A stretch of DNA of 64,000 nt from Paramarasmius palmivorus (taxonomy: Eukaryota; Basidiomycota; Agaricomycetes; Agaricales; Marasmiaceae). Where the stretch lies: NCBI GenBank assembly GCA_037176845.1, contig JAYKXP010000199.1, positions 1 through 64,000 of the forward strand. The letters are read 5' to 3'. Below are positions 1 through 10,924 of the stretch, piece after piece. Made by a program: the position numbers and the translations under genes. A model generated the notes under the pieces. It saw nothing but the letters and a program-made list of their open reading frames with translations. It made no database searches and was not told the origin of the DNA. The first letter of the stretch is position 1. Each line of letters starts with the position of its first letter.

Positions 1-3000
1 TCAATTTAACTGGAGTTTGAGTGCTCTTAAAGTGAAATTCTGAGGATATTTGTTCGATCAATGCTTCTCCTGAGTTTCTGAGGCAGTTAGTGAGTAGAGG
101 GAGCGTTGTGTGGTGCATTTCTTCATGCAAATGCCCAGGTTTGGTTGGTCCCAATCAAACAAAAATATTAATTTCGACCCCCGCTCGTTCCTTTCCTCAC
201 ACCATCTTGAATCTCTTTCAACCCCCGCACACTTCGCAAGTATGCGTCGTAGCACCGAGAATTGCAAAGCAAGTGCCAACCAGGTCGTCCAAGTGGTGCG
301 TGCTTCCTTTGCTTCTAGCCTCTACATACTGATCTAAATTGTCTGCCAGCCGCCTCTGCCTCGCCTGAATCAAATCACAAAAGCAAGAAAGTGATTGTCA
401 GCAACTATCGCATGTATAAGTAAGTCTAACTTTTTTCATACTCAAGAAACCGCACCGATATCGAAGACCGACCGTGAAAAAGGGAGGGTCGTCTGCCAGA
501 AAGGATTTTCCACCTCAGTCACTCACGGAACTATACACAGTAACGTCTTTCGTTCCTTGCGCCCCTTTCCAAGACTAATGTTTTAATGTAGGACTTGACA
601 TCTACTGTACGACGGACAACGCTGTAGATAAGAGCCAAAGCACTCTCGTCCGAGGCAGCCAAGACAGAGGGAGCTTTGGAGACGGCCATACTTAGGCAGC
701 GTCGACGGAATCAAACGTTGCCGCGAATGAGGTCGAAAGCGCTCACCAGGATTTCACATGAGCGAAGGAAAAAAAGCAAGGAAGCCAACCTTCAGTTGGC
801 TTCCTTTGAGGCGTCAATAACAAAGCTCGAAACAAAAATTTGGCAAGTCCTTCACCGTTTCTCACATATCAGCGCTAATTTTTTTTCCGAGTTAGAAGCT
901 CAGATACGCACCGACATCTGAACCCACACGTCCTGGAGAAATGAAGCCGTCTGAAACAGCGAATTAACTGACATTGCCGGTGTGTTACTTAATTTTTGTC
1001 CAACATCTCTTTTTAAATTCTGGGCCTGTAGTGTTATTGGCAAGATATCTGCGAGCGAGGTGACAATGGCGCCCGCCGTGATGGTCCAACTTTCCGTTTG
1101 AGAACGCTCAATACGTAAGCCCGCTGGTTTATTTTGGTTATTACAAGTGTTTCATCAACCGTCTTTAGAGGTACCCCAAGGCGCCCAGGGAAGAGGACAG
1201 ACAGACTCCGTTTGATCCTGCAGCTTCCTTCTCTGGATCCATGCCATTTCGTCGAAAGAGCACTCGTGCGCCTAACCCTTCTGCTCGGGGATGGTGACTT
1301 GCTCTACCACATGACGGGGAGCTGCAGTCCTTCACTTCCGAGACCATGACGCTCGGTCTTCGACTGTTGATCCCATTAATCCCATCGATTCTATCGATTC
1401 TATTCGATCCGTCGTTCCTGTCCAGGTTCCTGTCGTAGCCTGACGTTCCTGTCGATCTTCCTCTCCTAACGGATCGCACTCGCAAGACCCCACCGAGGAG
1501 ACTCAGAACTCGTCCCCGATCCCTCGGCATACAGATGATTACACACCCTATTCATCCAATGATGAAGGCGGCTCATTCCATCACAATGCTCGACTCAGCA
1601 TGACGCCTATCAGTCTTCAAACGGGACAACGCAATCTCACGTGAAAAATCTCCCACACGTACAAGGTCTGCAGCCGCGGAGTTATCCAATGAGCCGGCGT
1701 CGATTCAGAGTGGAAACGGATCTATTGCGTACTAAGCGCCGACACTGCCGAGGACGACGACCTACCACTTCAGAGACACTGAGGAACGGCTTGAAAAGCG
1801 CCTGAAGGGTATGATATTGAGCTCACTTTTCTATGGATCTGACCATAACACTGGCGTAGAAATGATGTGAGATGAACTGAATGCCAACTTTGAGATGTTC
1901 CATCCCCACCCCTGCGGACCCAAGTAAGCACTTTGACGACGACGAAACAGGTGAGTCAATACCAAATGACGTGTCATTTGACAGGATCTACTCCCGTAGA
2001 TCAAGAGGAGAAACTAAGATCCGAAAGGAACACCGAGCCTGATCCAAGCAACGAGATTATTCAAGAGAACCCGAACATTATCCTGATGACGATGAGGGTG
2101 AGTATTTCACAATTATAACTGTCATATCTCGTTTAATATTGGATTGATCCACTAGAACCTGCTACGATAAAGACGGCGAGGGCCACTAAGGTAGGAAATT
2201 ATACTTCATTAGAATGCTACTGATATGTGCTTTAATATAGGCCCCAGAGCGAGGGAAATCCGCGCAAACGAAAGCTTCTCAGAAGGACGAAAGGGACGCT
2301 GCAAGGTATGAGGATACTCTATCACACAGTACTTGTTCAGAGACTAATAACCTGTACAGAGCCTCCTAAAGAACCGGCAAGAAGCGCACAAAGAATGCTC
2401 AAGCTGCTCATCCGGATCCACTACGAGATAATGGGTCAGAACCAAGACGAACAGGCCGAAGAACGACTATTGCTTTCCAAACAAGGTGTTCTAATGCTTG
2501 TCGTCATAGAACCTAACCTCAAAAAAACAACGCAAAACCCAACTGAACGCAAACTTGCGACACCAAGAGATTTCCGTCTATTCGCCAAAGATAAGTAAAC
2601 CCTTTGGTTGCGCTTGAATGAATTTTAGCTGATGTTTGTCTATTATTGCAGAGAAGATACTCCCACTGTTCAAACGAGGCTGTCAATGGCGTGGGCCATC
2701 AGCTATCAAGAATGAAAAGCGCTGCGGATGGCGGACACTACTCTATAGTCCGGCTTCGAATCTTCCAACTAGTCACGACTTCAAGGGAATCGCCATAGCA
2801 GCACTGGTATCCGGCCGAGGGCCAAACTGATTTGTCTTATCAACACAATAAGCGATAAGTCAGTCGACAAACCAGCTTCGTTGATGGAGAAAATGGCTCG
2901 TTGTATGGACGAACCTTGGCCCCCGATTCACTGTGACGACAAGCCTGCCATAAAAAGGCGAGCAGGCAGAGGCCAAGAGGCTGCCAAGGAGAGTGCGCTA

Positions 3001-3571
3001 TTCTAGCAGACCCTCGGCTCTTGTGCTGCGACATTCCTGGCTGGGACCCGCGTGTCACACAACTTGAGAGGACAGATTGTGGGTGTTATGTCGAGGACGT
3101 ATTGCTTGACATCATCCTCTGAAGGAGGAACAGCTCACTTCCTTAGACTTCCAAACTGGTTGATAACTGGAGGGCCGACTTTTAAATCCAGAGGCAGCGC
3201 GCGTTGGTCTGTGCTTCATACAGGGAGGCGTCGCTACTTCGATGTGAATGACTTTACTCGATGGGAGTGGAAAATGGCGATGGTTTAGGCGTGATAAAAT
3301 TGCATCGTCGTCGTTTCAGGCTCAGCGTGCTCAGCAGGCTATTGACGATGCAGAGAGGGCTCAATCTGAGAAGGAGAAGAAGGAGGAAGACGAGGTAATT
3401 GCTGCCATTAACGCTTCGATGAACTTGCCTGGGGATATCGTTGTGCTGCTTCATTTTGAATGATGCTAAGGAGACTATCGAAGCTTCTGATTAGTACGTA
3501 TTTGATATCTGTAGATACCGTCGCTTGCAAATCTTGGACATATGCTGTGGGACAAAACCTAGATACTTTGG
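1..3571. other. No intact gene; scattered coding-like fragments
   Basis: I recognise no complete gene here. Weak coding-like pieces on the plus strand occur at about 676-921 (basic, then a heptad-like stretch), 1930-2600 (charged Lys/Glu/Ala-rich segments separated by GTA/GTG...AG intron-like gaps) and 3320-3420 (a Glu/Lys-rich helical segment containing AQRAQQAIDDAERAQ). They may be exons of one decayed gene, but frames break repeatedly with stops in all readings between about 2850 and 3300. No family could be named. Confidence is for the statement that the region lacks an intact recognisable gene. Confidence 0.45.
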
Positions 3572-3766
3572 CGGAAAAAATCAATTCGCACAATAAGCCA
3601 ATGATAAGCCGCCATAATGGCTATAAGGGCTTATAAACGGCAAAATTCTAATCAGATGGCCATAAGACGCCATAATTTCGGCCTCTCATGCCGTCGTTAT
3701 GGGCCATCATAACGGCTTGCAACCGTCTGCAAGGCCCACCGTTATAAGCCCTAATTGATTTTTCCG
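3572..3766. repeat. Inverted-repeat (MITE-like) element, 195 bp
   Basis: The left end reads CGGAAAAAATCAATT (3572-3586) and the right end is its reverse complement with one base fewer, AATTGATTTTTCCG (3753-3766). Inside, GGGCTTATAAACGG (about 3627-3640) pairs with CCGTTATAAGCCC near 3749, and GCCATAA/TTATGGC words recur. The whole piece can fold on itself, as expected of a miniature inverted-repeat transposable element. No coding capacity and no clear target duplication are visible. It could also be a fold-back fragment of a larger element. Confidence 0.6.
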
Positions 3767-4202
3767 ACATGTTTTTGACTGATAAGTGTAGTGCAGCTCA
3801 TACACATCTCTAGCGATAGCGCTGGAAGTTGCTTCAATGACAAGAAAATCACATTGCGACAAGAAAGTTCTATGTATAAGGTGTCTATATACGGCATTAC
3901 ACTTCAGAGATAATCGTCAAACAGACATCACTCCATACCGAATCATGGAGGAATTCGGGGGGATCTACAAGTCAATTATTGAAACGTATGATAAACATGG
4001 CCGAGAAAAACAACAGATGCAGCTGGAATCACGACCCCCAATGTGCATACCCAGTCACTAGAGCAGCTGCACTCGATGGTGATGCCATTGCTCGCTTCTG
4101 ACAGTGTTTCAATGGAATCAGTGTCATGAAAAGCGTCCTAGAGTCGTTGCACGAATCTCATTCATCAACTGGGTCCACTCCGACGCGGGGATTCGGGTCG
4201 TA

Positions 4203-4204
<2 letters not shown>
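3767..4204. other. Intergenic, nothing recognised
   Basis: A short plus-strand reading frame (3837-4061, 74 codons) shows no family resemblance. The stretch ends at the poly-C tract. Confidence 0.4.
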
Positions 4205-4261
<57 letters not shown>

Positions 4262-4271
4262 GGGGGGGGGG
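4205..4271. repeat. Poly-C tract abutting poly-G
   Basis: About 55 consecutive C residues (4205-4259) are followed directly by 12 G residues (4260-4271). A C-run switching to a G-run at one base is unusual for real genomic sequence and is a likely sequencing or assembly error, for example two reads of opposite strands joined through a homopolymer. If real it would form very stable hairpin, G-quadruplex or i-motif structures. Confidence 0.9.
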
Positions 4272-4515
4272 TTGTGGGGTGGGCGCAGGGGCGGGGAGGG
4301 GGCAGAGCTCCTCGTGGGTTATGGGAGGTGGGGGGGGTTGGAGGTGGGGGCGGGGCGGGGGAATGTGGGGGGACGGGGAGGTTGGTGCTTGGCGGGGGGA
4401 GGGGAGGGTAGGAGGGGGGCCGGGGGGTGGGGGAGGGCTGGGCGGAGTGCGGCGACGGGGGCGGGGGTGGCGTGGGGGGGGTGGGGAGCTGGGGGTGGCC
4501 CCGGGGTGAAGAGGT
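4260..4515. repeat. Extremely G-rich, C-poor tract
   Basis: For about 250 bases after the poly-C the plus strand is mostly G with few C, in runs of 3-9 G separated by one to three bases. The long open frames on both strands here (Gly/Arg/Trp-rich plus, Pro/Ser/Thr-rich minus) are products of this composition, not genes. Base calls are probably unreliable. Confidence 0.8.
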
Positions 4516-5999
4516 GTCGAGGCTCGATGCTCGTGAGTGGGGTGGACGAGATACGTAATTGGTTTGATTCTGGAGGTGTGTTCGTAAAGAACCACGCGGT
4601 GGATGAAAGGGGTGTCGAAAGAGGAATTGATTGAAGGCGGCCCGATACGCGGTAGTGAAATATGTTGTGCCCTGGTCCCATTCAAGGGATAGAGGTGAGG
4701 GCTGGCAAATCGAGCCATTGGAACAAGTCTGGACCAACGTGGCTCCAGTGGTCTCGGTCGATAACACGGAGGAGGTGAGCGCAGGAAGCGAGATTGGCTC
4801 ATTGAGGCACAAAGCCATATAATATGTCCGTGCTGTCCCGGTCCGTTGCCAAGTGCTCTGATATAGAATCAAGACCGTTGATAAGGATCACCACGATGGA
4901 GGGAACCTGTTCTGCGGCTCGGAGCACAGCCAAGGTGCTTCGCTAATACACCCCGAACACAGAAGATTCCTGAGAGTGGAGGGAAGCGAGTTATCTGATT
5001 AAGGTTGGGAACTTCCCAGGAATCGGCAGTGGAGAAGAAAGGTATAGAAAGGGGAATGCAGGAAGACCCCAACGCACGAGAAATTCGTCAAATGACGTCG
5101 CAAATGTTAGATGGATTTTACATCGAGTCAAGGAGTTAAAAAGGGGGCGAATATCGGGGCCATTCACCACAGAGATGGTAAAATACGAGCAACCCACTAT
5201 AGCATAGCTTCTCCAAGGCTTGGACTTGAGCTGAGCCATGGTGGACACGGGCGACCGGAAGTGGACTGGATGCTGAGAGGGGAGGACTGTAACTGCCTCG
5301 TGTGAAGAGCTCGACAGTCACATCTCCAATGAAAGAGAACCCGAAAGGGGAAGAAGCTTGGATAGACGGTCGGTGAGCAACGGCTGCGTGGGCCCGAACA
5401 ATCGGCGTCTCGACGAATGTAAATGGTACGAAAGAGCTCAGGGTTTGCTGAATACTAATAGTCTTGAATTTATGAGAGAGTCGTGCCACGATAGTGATCT
5501 GCGGCATTAGAAAAGAGGTTGGTGGCAGGACCACGTGGAAAATCGTCGAGCCGGTACGTTTAGGGGTGGCATATTTCAGGATGCGGGCGGTGATTTCTGG
5601 GGGGTTGCGGTGAAAGGGTGATAAAAGTCCTCTAAGATTTTCGCTGGGTGACGACGGAGCTTCTCTCGAAGGTAGGTATAGTTGTCGTGGGTGATGTCTT
5701 TCAAAGATATAAGCGTGGTTGAGCCAGAGAGGTGCGAACAGCAATTCTGTCAAGCTCCTCGAGGATGTAAGGGCTTCACAACGTGCCAGTTACCGATGGA
5801 CACGCTAAAGAGTGGATCAGCTGCAGCCTGAAAGAAGAAATACCTTTTGAACTTGCCGTGGTAGAGGGGGAAGTAGCTCGACATAAATGGATGAAAACGT
5901 TTGTGCTGGGGATGTTTTGCATGATGAAACGCAGAGTGCTGAGTAGAGGATGGGAAGAAGGGGTGCCTAAACTGCGTTTTTAAAGGCAGTTTGTAGGTA
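4516..5999. other. Region with one unidentified minus-strand frame
   Basis: Apart from the 205-codon minus-strand frame listed separately, I see only overlapping short frames. A plus-strand frame at 5783-5983 encodes 66 residues with a plausible start but has no recognised similarity. Confidence 0.35.
5136..5753 (-). CDS. Unidentified open frame, possible gene fragment
   Basis: An ATG-initiated minus-strand frame of 205 codons. It is rich in Ser, Pro and hydrophobic residues, has no obvious signal peptide, membrane segment or domain motif, and overlaps a second minus-strand frame (4991-5248) that could be a following exon. The moderate GC content here makes long chance frames possible. I do not recognise a family. 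It lies between the G-rich tract and the palindrome array, so it may be part of a decayed gene. Confidence 0.25.
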   Translation of the reverse strand: MTELLFAPLWLNHAYIFERHHPRQLYLPSREAPSSPSENLRGLLSPFHRNPPEITARILKYATPKRTGSTIFHVVLPPTSFLMPQITIVARLSHKFKTISIQQTLSSFVPFTFVETPIVRAHAAVAHRPSIQASSPFGFSFIGDVTVELFTRGSYSPPLSASSPLPVARVHHGSAQVQALEKLCYSGLLVFYHLCGEWPRYSPPF

Positions 6000-7850
6000 T
6001 TTGGTTTACATCACCTGCTAGTCCTTGACCACAGTTCTGGCAAAAACCGTCGATATAGAAATAACAGTCTTGAGGATCCGTAGGCAACATGTAGCCGTGA
6101 GTGATAAACGCCGATTTGACGCCCGTTAATGTTGATTGTTTCCCCGGGTTTGGAGACTAATCATCAACAGTTTTGTGTAAACTGTCAACAGCCTCAGAGT
6201 GACGCGATAGTTCTCAAGAACTGTTAGTTACATCTGGCCTTGAATGCAGTTCTGGTCAACTGCATTGGAACAAAGCGTGACATTGTGTGGTTCTGGGTGC
6301 GAAAATCAGCTGGGAACAATGATTCCATGAGAAGTTGCACACCTTTCACAGTTGCCTGGAACCGTCAATGACCTTGGGGAAAGACGATGGTTTCTAGGAA
6401 CTGTCAGCCATCTCTTAAGTCGACTACAGTTCGCAAGAACCATGGGTGGAATATATTATCAAGGGCTTCCATGAATCTCAGTGAGTGTGAATACTCCCGT
6501 GGAGATCCAATATCTCTGAGAGTTCCCGGGAACCGTCAATGGCTTTGGGGAAAGACGACGGTTCCTAAGAACCATCAGCCATCTCTTGGGTCGGGCCACA
6601 GTTCGGATAAACCGTGGCTGGATGAACATGTTGTTAAGGATTTTGGTGGGCTTGAGTAGGTCAAAGTGGTACGAAATGGCGAATAACGACGTTACTAGAG
6701 CAGTGAGTTTGAAAGTTCCAACGAACTGTCAACGACGTCCAGGACAGAGATGACGGTTCTCGAGAACCATCAGCAACATCAGGCTGGGACTACAGTTCCA
6801 GGAAACCGTGATTGGATGAAGGTGTGTTCGAGGATTTGCGTGGGTTCACGTGAGTTTGGGGAGTGTCTCAGTGGCGGATAGCTGAGATTCGGAGTGGAAA
6901 GATGAAAAATCCGCGACAGTTCCCAGGAAACCATAAACGACGTCGGGACAGAGATGACAGTTCCTAAGAACCATCAGCGACCTCGGGCTGGGGGTTGCAG
7001 TCCCCGGAAACCGTGATTGTATGGAAGGTGTGGTCGAGGATTTACACGGGTTCGCGTGAGCTTTGGGGTGCGTCACAATGACGAATAGCTGAAATTTGGA
7101 GCGAAGGGGTGAAATATCTGCGGCAGTTGCTAGGAACTGCCAACGAACTTGGGCAAGAATGACAGTTCCGGCGAACTGCAGTTCCAGTGAACTGCGATTG
7201 GCTGAAGGTTTAGTCAAGGGTTTCCGTGGGCTGTTTTAAGTGAAGGATAACAGTGTTTCGGAGCAGAGGAAGTGAGCATGTCTGACAGTTTTCTAACGAA
7301 CCATCGACGGCCTGGAGCAGAGACGACAGTTTCCACGAACTGCCAACGAACTTGGCAAGAATGACAGTTCCGGCGAACTGCAGTTCCAGTGAACTGCGAT
7401 TGGCTGAAGGTTTAGTCAAGGGTTTCCGTGGGCTGTTTTAAGTGAAGGATAACAGTGTTTCGGAGGCAGAGGAAGTGAGCATGTCTGACAGTTTTCTAAC
7501 GAACCATCGACGGCCTGGAGCAAGATGACAGTTTTCTAACGAACCGTCGACGGCTTGGAGTAGAGACGACAGTTTCTACGAACCGTCGACGGCCCTGGAG
7601 TAGAGACGACAGTTTCTACGAACCATCGTCAACCTCTGACGCCGACTGCAGTTCTGTTGAACCGTGGTTGGGTGAGATGTTGTCAGAGGTTTTCATGGTC
7701 GTAGGTGTTTTCCATCGTTGAAAAAGACTCCTTTCGAGGTGACGAGGTCGAGAGGTTTCACAGAACTGTCGGTGAATATGGCCAGAAGGAGTTGTTCCAG
7801 GGAACTGTCAAGGCCATTCGAAGTTCCTGTAAACAGTCTACCCACAGGCT
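6000..7850. repeat. Degenerate array of GTTC/GAAC imperfect palindromes
   Basis: For about 1.8 kb, short imperfect palindromes of the form (A/G)GTTC-N2to5-GAAC(C/T) recur every 30-60 bases, for example GGTTCTCGAGAACC near 6750, CAGTTCCGGCGAACTG near 7163 and CAGTTCCAGTGAACTG near 7179. They are embedded in a longer degenerate unit containing words such as GACGACAG, CATCAGC and TGGATGAAGG. The array becomes more regular towards 7140-7650. No real gene is supported; the minus-strand frames (6846-7217 and 7210-7419) share the same residues only because the DNA repeats. Confidence 0.75.
7137..7522. repeat. Recent 203-bp tandem duplication within the array
   Basis: The block from about 7137 to 7319 is repeated almost exactly at about 7339-7522, an offset of 202-203 bases, with one or two single-base indels (for example GGAGCAGAGG versus GGAGGCAGAGG). 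The near identity against a degenerate background indicates a recent duplication or homogenisation event. Confidence 0.75.
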
Positions 7851-8353
7851 AGTAAAGGTCTCAGTAATGGGTATCTCTCTACCCAAGAATATGAATACGC
7901 ACCACACTCCGGTATTGACCTATTCGGACAGTTCCCCCAAATAAAAAACCGTCCCCCTTGACCTTGACGAAATCGTATTCTCAGGAATTCGTGTCCCACG
8001 CAAAAGCTTTTTTAGACGCTGACATCATCTATTTCATTCTCTTGTACATACATGGACTACATTAGCGCGAGAATGTGAGCCCGCCCACATCATTTTTCCG
8101 ACATTGTCCACATCTTTTCGTGGGATTATGAATAGTCGCCTATCCGCGGACTCAGAACCGGAGAAGGCAGTTCAATCCGCGGCTTTCCTCACGACCACCA
8201 CCACCACAAACTCGTATAGCGCTTTGATGGGGTACATGAACACCTTCTATCGATGCTGTTAATGAGTCATATTAGGTGCAGATTGGCAGCTTTGTAATGC
8301 GGGCCCGCCCTTTGACGTGTTCTCCCATCATCCTTCCTTCCTTCCTTCCTTCC
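7851..8353 (+). promoter_or_regulatory. Upstream region of copy A with a TTCC microsatellite
   Basis: This stretch contains no gene. A pure (TTCC)n microsatellite of about five to six units (about 8332-8353) ends directly at the inferred start codon of copy A at 8354, so the repeat lies in its 5' leader. No convincing TATA element was identified. Confidence 0.4.
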
Positions 8354-10614
8354 ATGTCGCTTGAAACGTGTACTGATTTCACTATCAAAGGAGGCAACTT
8401 CTCGGTTGTCACCGGGGCTCAACACAATTACCATGTCCAAGGGAACCTGGTGCAACTTCACAATCCAAAAAAGTCGGAAAGACAGATGTCTGTCTGGGAT
8501 CAGGTATGCTGACCGATTTTGGGATTCAAACTTATCTTTCCTAGTAACGATACTTACAGTACCACGAACTCAAGACAGGGGATGTGTACCTCAAACGGAA
8601 GGTCGCAGTGATCGCCGTGATGAGATTTGACGACAGACGCTGGAGAAAAGTGTACCTCAACGCTCATCGAGTCATCCATATTGCTAGCATCCGTAGTGAA
8701 AGTCAAGATCAAGATTTTCTATACGTTCAGTATACTGGTCCTGATGCTGACCTAGTGAGGATCCTTCCCTTTCCGATGTTTCTAGCACTCACTTTTCTCC
8801 ATCTGCATAGGCCTATCAGCAAGATTTCAAAGTCTTCTCCGGTGTAAAGTCAGTATATGGTCCTTGAGAGCGAGAGAGAGAGATCTGCAGACTGACACCA
8901 GTGCAGAGATATCATATGGTTGGAGCTTTTCGGATATATTAATTACAATGCGTTACCAGCACTCGTCTTTTACGATGGTGAGCCCAAAGGTTATCTTCCG
9001 CAGAAAAAAGCATGCTCAAGTACGTACAGCGCTAGTGCCAGTATCGCACATATTCAAACGAAATGGATTCTCATCCATTTTGCAGATATGTTTGACGTAT
9101 GTGCGTCCAGACTAAGCTTCGTTTCCGTTTCCTGCTTGTCCAATCTCACGTTTCCCGGGCCTAGTCGGCTATAGCACAGGGAATTGATACACTAACAGTG
9201 CGAGAAACTCTCTAATGATGTGGTTCCGACTTGGATACTGAGTACTTGTATATTTTTCTCGCAGTCTCTTTGTGAGCTCTGGATTAATCCGGGGGCTGGC
9301 ACGTTTCGCAGAGGTCCTTATGTCGACGACTCATCCAATGTCAATTATCGGATATGGAACTGGGCAACTCTTTCAGTCAACAGTCACGAGAGTACACCCA
9401 TAGACCTCCAATCCTATAACAATCCCAGTATTCTTTTCCGATACCTCCTTGGAATCCTTCCCGTACACGCCATCCTCGAAGGGATCCGCCGGTCCAGCAG
9501 AGTAGCTTTGGAATGTTCAAATGACAATGATAACGACCAGGATACTAAACTCGTACTATCTTCCCTTTCTGGCACGATTTATCACAGGAGCACTCGTGAG
9601 GTCATCGTTCGACACCCGGAGAACAGGGAGAAGTGGTACTATAGCCCTTGGGTGCAGTGTGTTGTACCAGATGGAAGCGCTATCGTCATGGATGATGGCT
9701 CAGTGAGGTGCGTCTACAACTGAGTATGTATCCGGGGCTGATCAAGTATATATATACAGGTTCATGTTTAGGCCAAAGGGGATTGACAACCTGGAACCGT
9801 TTTGGTTGTATTACGACTTACGGCCCATGTGGAGGTCCTTTGCCAATTCATGGTTGTCGCAGGCACATCACGTTTTTACTCGGCTACAAATTCTGGAGAA
9901 GGATTGGAATGAATATTGTAAGTCTTTTTTTTTTTTTTTTTTTTCAGAGTGTCGTTAATACTAGATCCTGATTGGGATGTATTAGCCATCCTGAATGACT
10001 TTCGGCTTGAATTCGAACGCGAATATGACTCGGATCAAAATCCGAGGGCGTACTCCGAGTCAGACTGCCCCACCGAGTCAATGTTGCTGTACCTCTTCAT
10101 CCGACCGATCCCTCGTCCCGCTGGGGATGAGAATGAGTGGGATGCTTGGTTGGGAAAGAAAAAGTATTATTGGTCATTTGACTCCTCTGGTAAAGAGGAG
10201 ATGTTAGAGGATGAATGGCTGTGGTTGGGACTTCCTTCCTTCAAGACGACCATAGAAGTATCTCACATCTGGTGGTCCTCCGATGCCTATGATGCAGTCC
10301 AGATGCTTCATCGTCACCATGGTTTTCATCCTTCATCATTAGACCTTGCTAGGACTGTTGTGGGTGGAAGTACACGTTTCGAAACAGTCCAAGGTGACGG
10401 TAAGCTTTGTTGTTTTTGCCCTTTGAATTCCTAATGACGTTCTCGAGATGAATCGGAAATTTCAGAGTTGGATAACGATGCTAGCGCTGTGTCAACCACG
10501 CAGGCTTCCGTCAAGTTTCGAGGACGGGATTCGATGGATCGCTCACTGGGCTATAGTATACCAACAGCACCCGATCCGTCTCCAAACAAAGTAGCTGTTT
10601 TGAGCGTCGATTGA
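8354..10614 (+). CDS. Paralog family copy A, unknown function (573 aa, 10 exons)
   Basis: Function unknown. My model joins exons 8354-8503, 8560-8754, 8811-8848, 8907-8977, 9030-9100, 9165-9197, 9265-9707, 9760-9917, 9986-10399 and 10466-10614, giving 1,722 nt with no internal stop. All junctions are GT-AG and match homologous positions in copies B-E. The N-terminus carries the family motif FTIKGGNFSVVTGAQ. The body has blocks seen in every copy: YHELKTGDV, LYVQY.GPDA, LELFGYIN, ALVPVSHIF, a 148-residue exon starting ELW, a SQAHH block, and a C-terminal block with YLFIRPIPRP, KYYWSFDSSGKEEM and WW..DAYDA. The final exon is poorly conserved. No signal peptide or membrane segment was seen, so it is probably intracellular. 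Intron 8 contains a long T-run (about 9925-9943). It resembles an uncharacterised Agaricomycete-expanded family that I recall but cannot check. Confidence 0.85.
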
Positions 10615-10924
10615 GGTGAGGGTGAATAGGAGAATGCAGTAGCGCGGTTTTGCTAGCACGACGTAAACTCAGGACTTTGATTTTTATTCGCTACGTTCCT
10701 GTCTTGCATCGATATATACATTGAATTGCCCTTCATAAGTATAGAACAGCACGCATTTACGCAGTGCGTTATCGAGATGAATGGGCTAGGCATGGCCGGG
10801 GGCGACTGAATTCCAACAGTAAGATATGTAAGTAGTGGTACAACTAATGATACATGGTATGCTATGTGCTAATGATACAATGCGTATGTATGTCCAATAA
10901 ATCCAATGCGTATAATGATAAAAG
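10615..10924. other. Convergent intergenic region
   Basis: This AT-rich spacer lies between the 3' end of copy A (plus) and the 3' end of the minus-strand gene ending at 10925. It presumably holds both transcript ends. No terminator-like motif beyond general AT richness is visible. Confidence 0.4.

Noticed and set aside
4104..4872. Long open frames on both strands across the C/G homopolymer
   Set aside because: They consist of Pro, Gly, Arg and Trp runs dictated by base composition, and the underlying sequence is suspect.
6846..7419. Repeated protein-like frames on the minus strand starting MTKPSANRSSLELQF
   Set aside because: They are identical only because the DNA is tandemly duplicated; there is no gene structure or codon signature.
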